64,000 nt of DNA from Nocardia vinacea NBRC 16497 (GTDB lineage Bacteria > Actinomycetota > Actinomycetes > Mycobacteriales > Mycobacteriaceae), in NCBI RefSeq assembly GCF_000308835.1, contig NZ_BAGN01000418.1:1-64000 (forward strand), in the 5' to 3' direction. How positions within the stretch are numbered: position 1 is the stretch's first letter; each line of letters begins with the position of its first letter. The notes below the pieces were generated by a model. The model was not told the DNA's origin. It worked only from the letters and a program-made list of their open reading frames with translations, and did no database searches. The position numbers were made by a program, and so were the translations under genes. Below, one piece after another: positions 63,057 through 64,000 of the stretch.

Positions 63057-63378
63057 GATACTGGATAGGCGGCGACATTGGTTGCAGTTCCACTGCTGAG
63101 GAAAGAGTTCCGCCGCATGATTACCGCCCGAACTGAATTCGAATCCGTTCGGGTGGCGCGAAACCGTCGGTACATGCATCACGCCGACCGTCCACACCGA
63201 ATCAAACGCACATCCTCACCTTCCATGTCGAATGTCCGCTATTCGGCAATACCGGATGTCTCGAGCCGCACCGCCGGGCACAGTTCGGCGTCGCCATGTT
63301 TGCCCTCTCTGCTGGTCGAGTTTGCCGATTCGGGCGTGGCGGAAACTCCAGGTCCGAGAGCTGCGGCACGATGGTGCG
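63057..63378. other. Intergenic region between the CHAT operon and SDR gene
   Basis: The 322 bp have no convincing ORF or RNA. I see no strong terminator stem. The composition rises in GC towards the SDR gene, marking a probable edge of the acquired block. Confidence 0.4.
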
Positions 63379-64000
63379 ATGCACATAGACCTTTCCGGAC
63401 GACGCGCATTGGTATCAGGATCCAGTCAGGGCATCGGGTTGGCTATTGCGACAGAACTGGCCCGGGCGGGGGCATCGGTGGTGGTCAACGGACGGGACCG
63501 CGACAAGACCGAGCGAGCCCGCGCGAGCATCACGAGCGAAGTGCGGGGCGCCGAGGTTACTGCCGTGGCAACCGATCTCGCCTCGGCAGACGGTGCGGCG
63601 ACGCTGCGCGAGCAGGTCAACGATCTCGACATTCTCGTCAACAACCTCGGCATCTTCGGCGCCAAGCCGGTGCTCGAGATCGAGGACGACGAATGGCGGC
63701 GCTACTTCGAGGTCAACGTGCTGTCCGCGGTGCGGCTGATCCGAATGTACTTGCCAGGAATGATGGACCGCGGGTTCGGGCGAGTGATGAACATCGCCAG
63801 CGACTCAGCGGTCGTGACCCCGATCGAGATGGTTCATTACGGCACTACGAAGACTGCCTTGTTGGCGGTCACCCGTGGTTACGCGAAAGCGGCGGCGGGC
63901 ACCGGCGTCACCGTCAACTCGGTGATGGCAGGGCCGACACGCACGCCAGGGGTCGAGGATTTCGTCCACGAGTTGGTGGGCGACGAATTGCCGTGGGATC
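63379..64000 (+). CDS. SDR-family oxidoreductase (partial)
   Basis: The gene runs off the right edge. The protein begins MHIDLSGRRALVSGSSQGIGLAIATELARAG (cofactor motif SGSSQGIG), has ILVNNLGIFGAKPV (NNxG with Leu for the usual Ala), and the catalytic Ser/Tyr/Lys region in MNIASDSAVVTPIEMVHYGTTKTAL. It should be an NAD(P)-dependent alcohol/ketone oxidoreductase of unknown substrate. Start is ATG 63379. Confidence 0.9.
   Translation, partial: MHIDLSGRRALVSGSSQGIGLAIATELARAGASVVVNGRDRDKTERARASITSEVRGAEVTAVATDLASADGAATLREQVNDLDILVNNLGIFGAKPVLEIEDDEWRRYFEVNVLSAVRLIRMYLPGMMDRGFGRVMNIASDSAVVTPIEMVHYGTTKTALLAVTRGYAKAAAGTGVTVNSVMAGPTRTPGVEDFVHELVGDELPWD

Noticed and set aside
1..64000. CRISPR arrays, tRNA or rRNA genes
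   Set aside because: No regularly spaced direct repeats or recognisable RNA-gene sequences were seen on either strand; the CHAT gene is not accompanied by any cas gene.

Overview
The window is high-GC actinobacterial DNA, most likely from a Nocardia or close Nocardiaceae relative. The evidence is the codon use, the many GTG starts, an Ag85-like mycolyltransferase, a CYP125-type P450, an F420/LLM-type oxidoreductase, many small regulators and HelR behind a rifamycin-associated element (RAE). There is no rRNA, tRNA or CRISPR array that I can see. All assignments come from reading motifs; no database search was possible.

1-13.3 kb carries housekeeping and envelope genes: a PAP2/diacylglycerol-kinase fusion (cut by the window edge), an M3 oligopeptidase, a TerD-AIM24 fusion with a GerW/YtfJ-like membrane protein, a secreted TAP-type hydrolase, a DUF4015-type glycosidase divergent from a lipoprotein polysaccharide deacetylase, an MFS exporter with three carboxypeptidase-regulatory-like repeats, and an LLM oxidoreductase. 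13.4-30 kb holds a CYP125-like P450 and regulator/transporter pairs with readable palindromic operators (MarR-MFS, LysR-DMT, LysR-MFS), two alpha/beta hydrolases (one lacking its nucleophile serine), an ABC1/UbiB kinase next to a TetR gene, a PucR-type regulator, a DUF1801 protein and a mycolyltransferase.

30-36 kb is an accessory, partly decayed patch with SUKH-like proteins, small secreted proteins, a truncated methyltransferase and a SnoaL-like gene with a frame-disturbed tail. 36.2-38.75 kb is the rifamycin-resistance locus: a long palindrome, the RAE, then helR. 38.8-53.4 kb returns to small genes with local regulation: TetR with two operators facing DUF1772, a MerR-autoregulated hydrolase unit, TetR with an 18-bp inverted repeat facing a DinB-like gene, GH76, a fatty acid desaturase and an MDR reductase. 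Two secreted repeat or lectin-like proteins also lie here.

54.36-59.05 kb is a nested mobile element. A group II intron encodes an RT/maturase/HNH protein whose ORF is split between RT motif 4 (QGGV) and YADD by a 2.27-kb element. That element encodes a large serine recombinase and one or two small proteins, and is bounded by 22-bp inverted arms and an 8-bp shared core. Precise excision would restore the RT frame.

59.56-63.06 kb is a lower-GC, tightly spaced three-gene operon: a 935-aa CHAT (caspase-like) protein with a helical N-terminus, a three-helix membrane protein and a 56-aa disordered protein that overlaps it by ATGA. It looks like an undescribed protease-plus-membrane-effector defence module and is the best candidate for a new system. 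The window ends inside an SDR gene.
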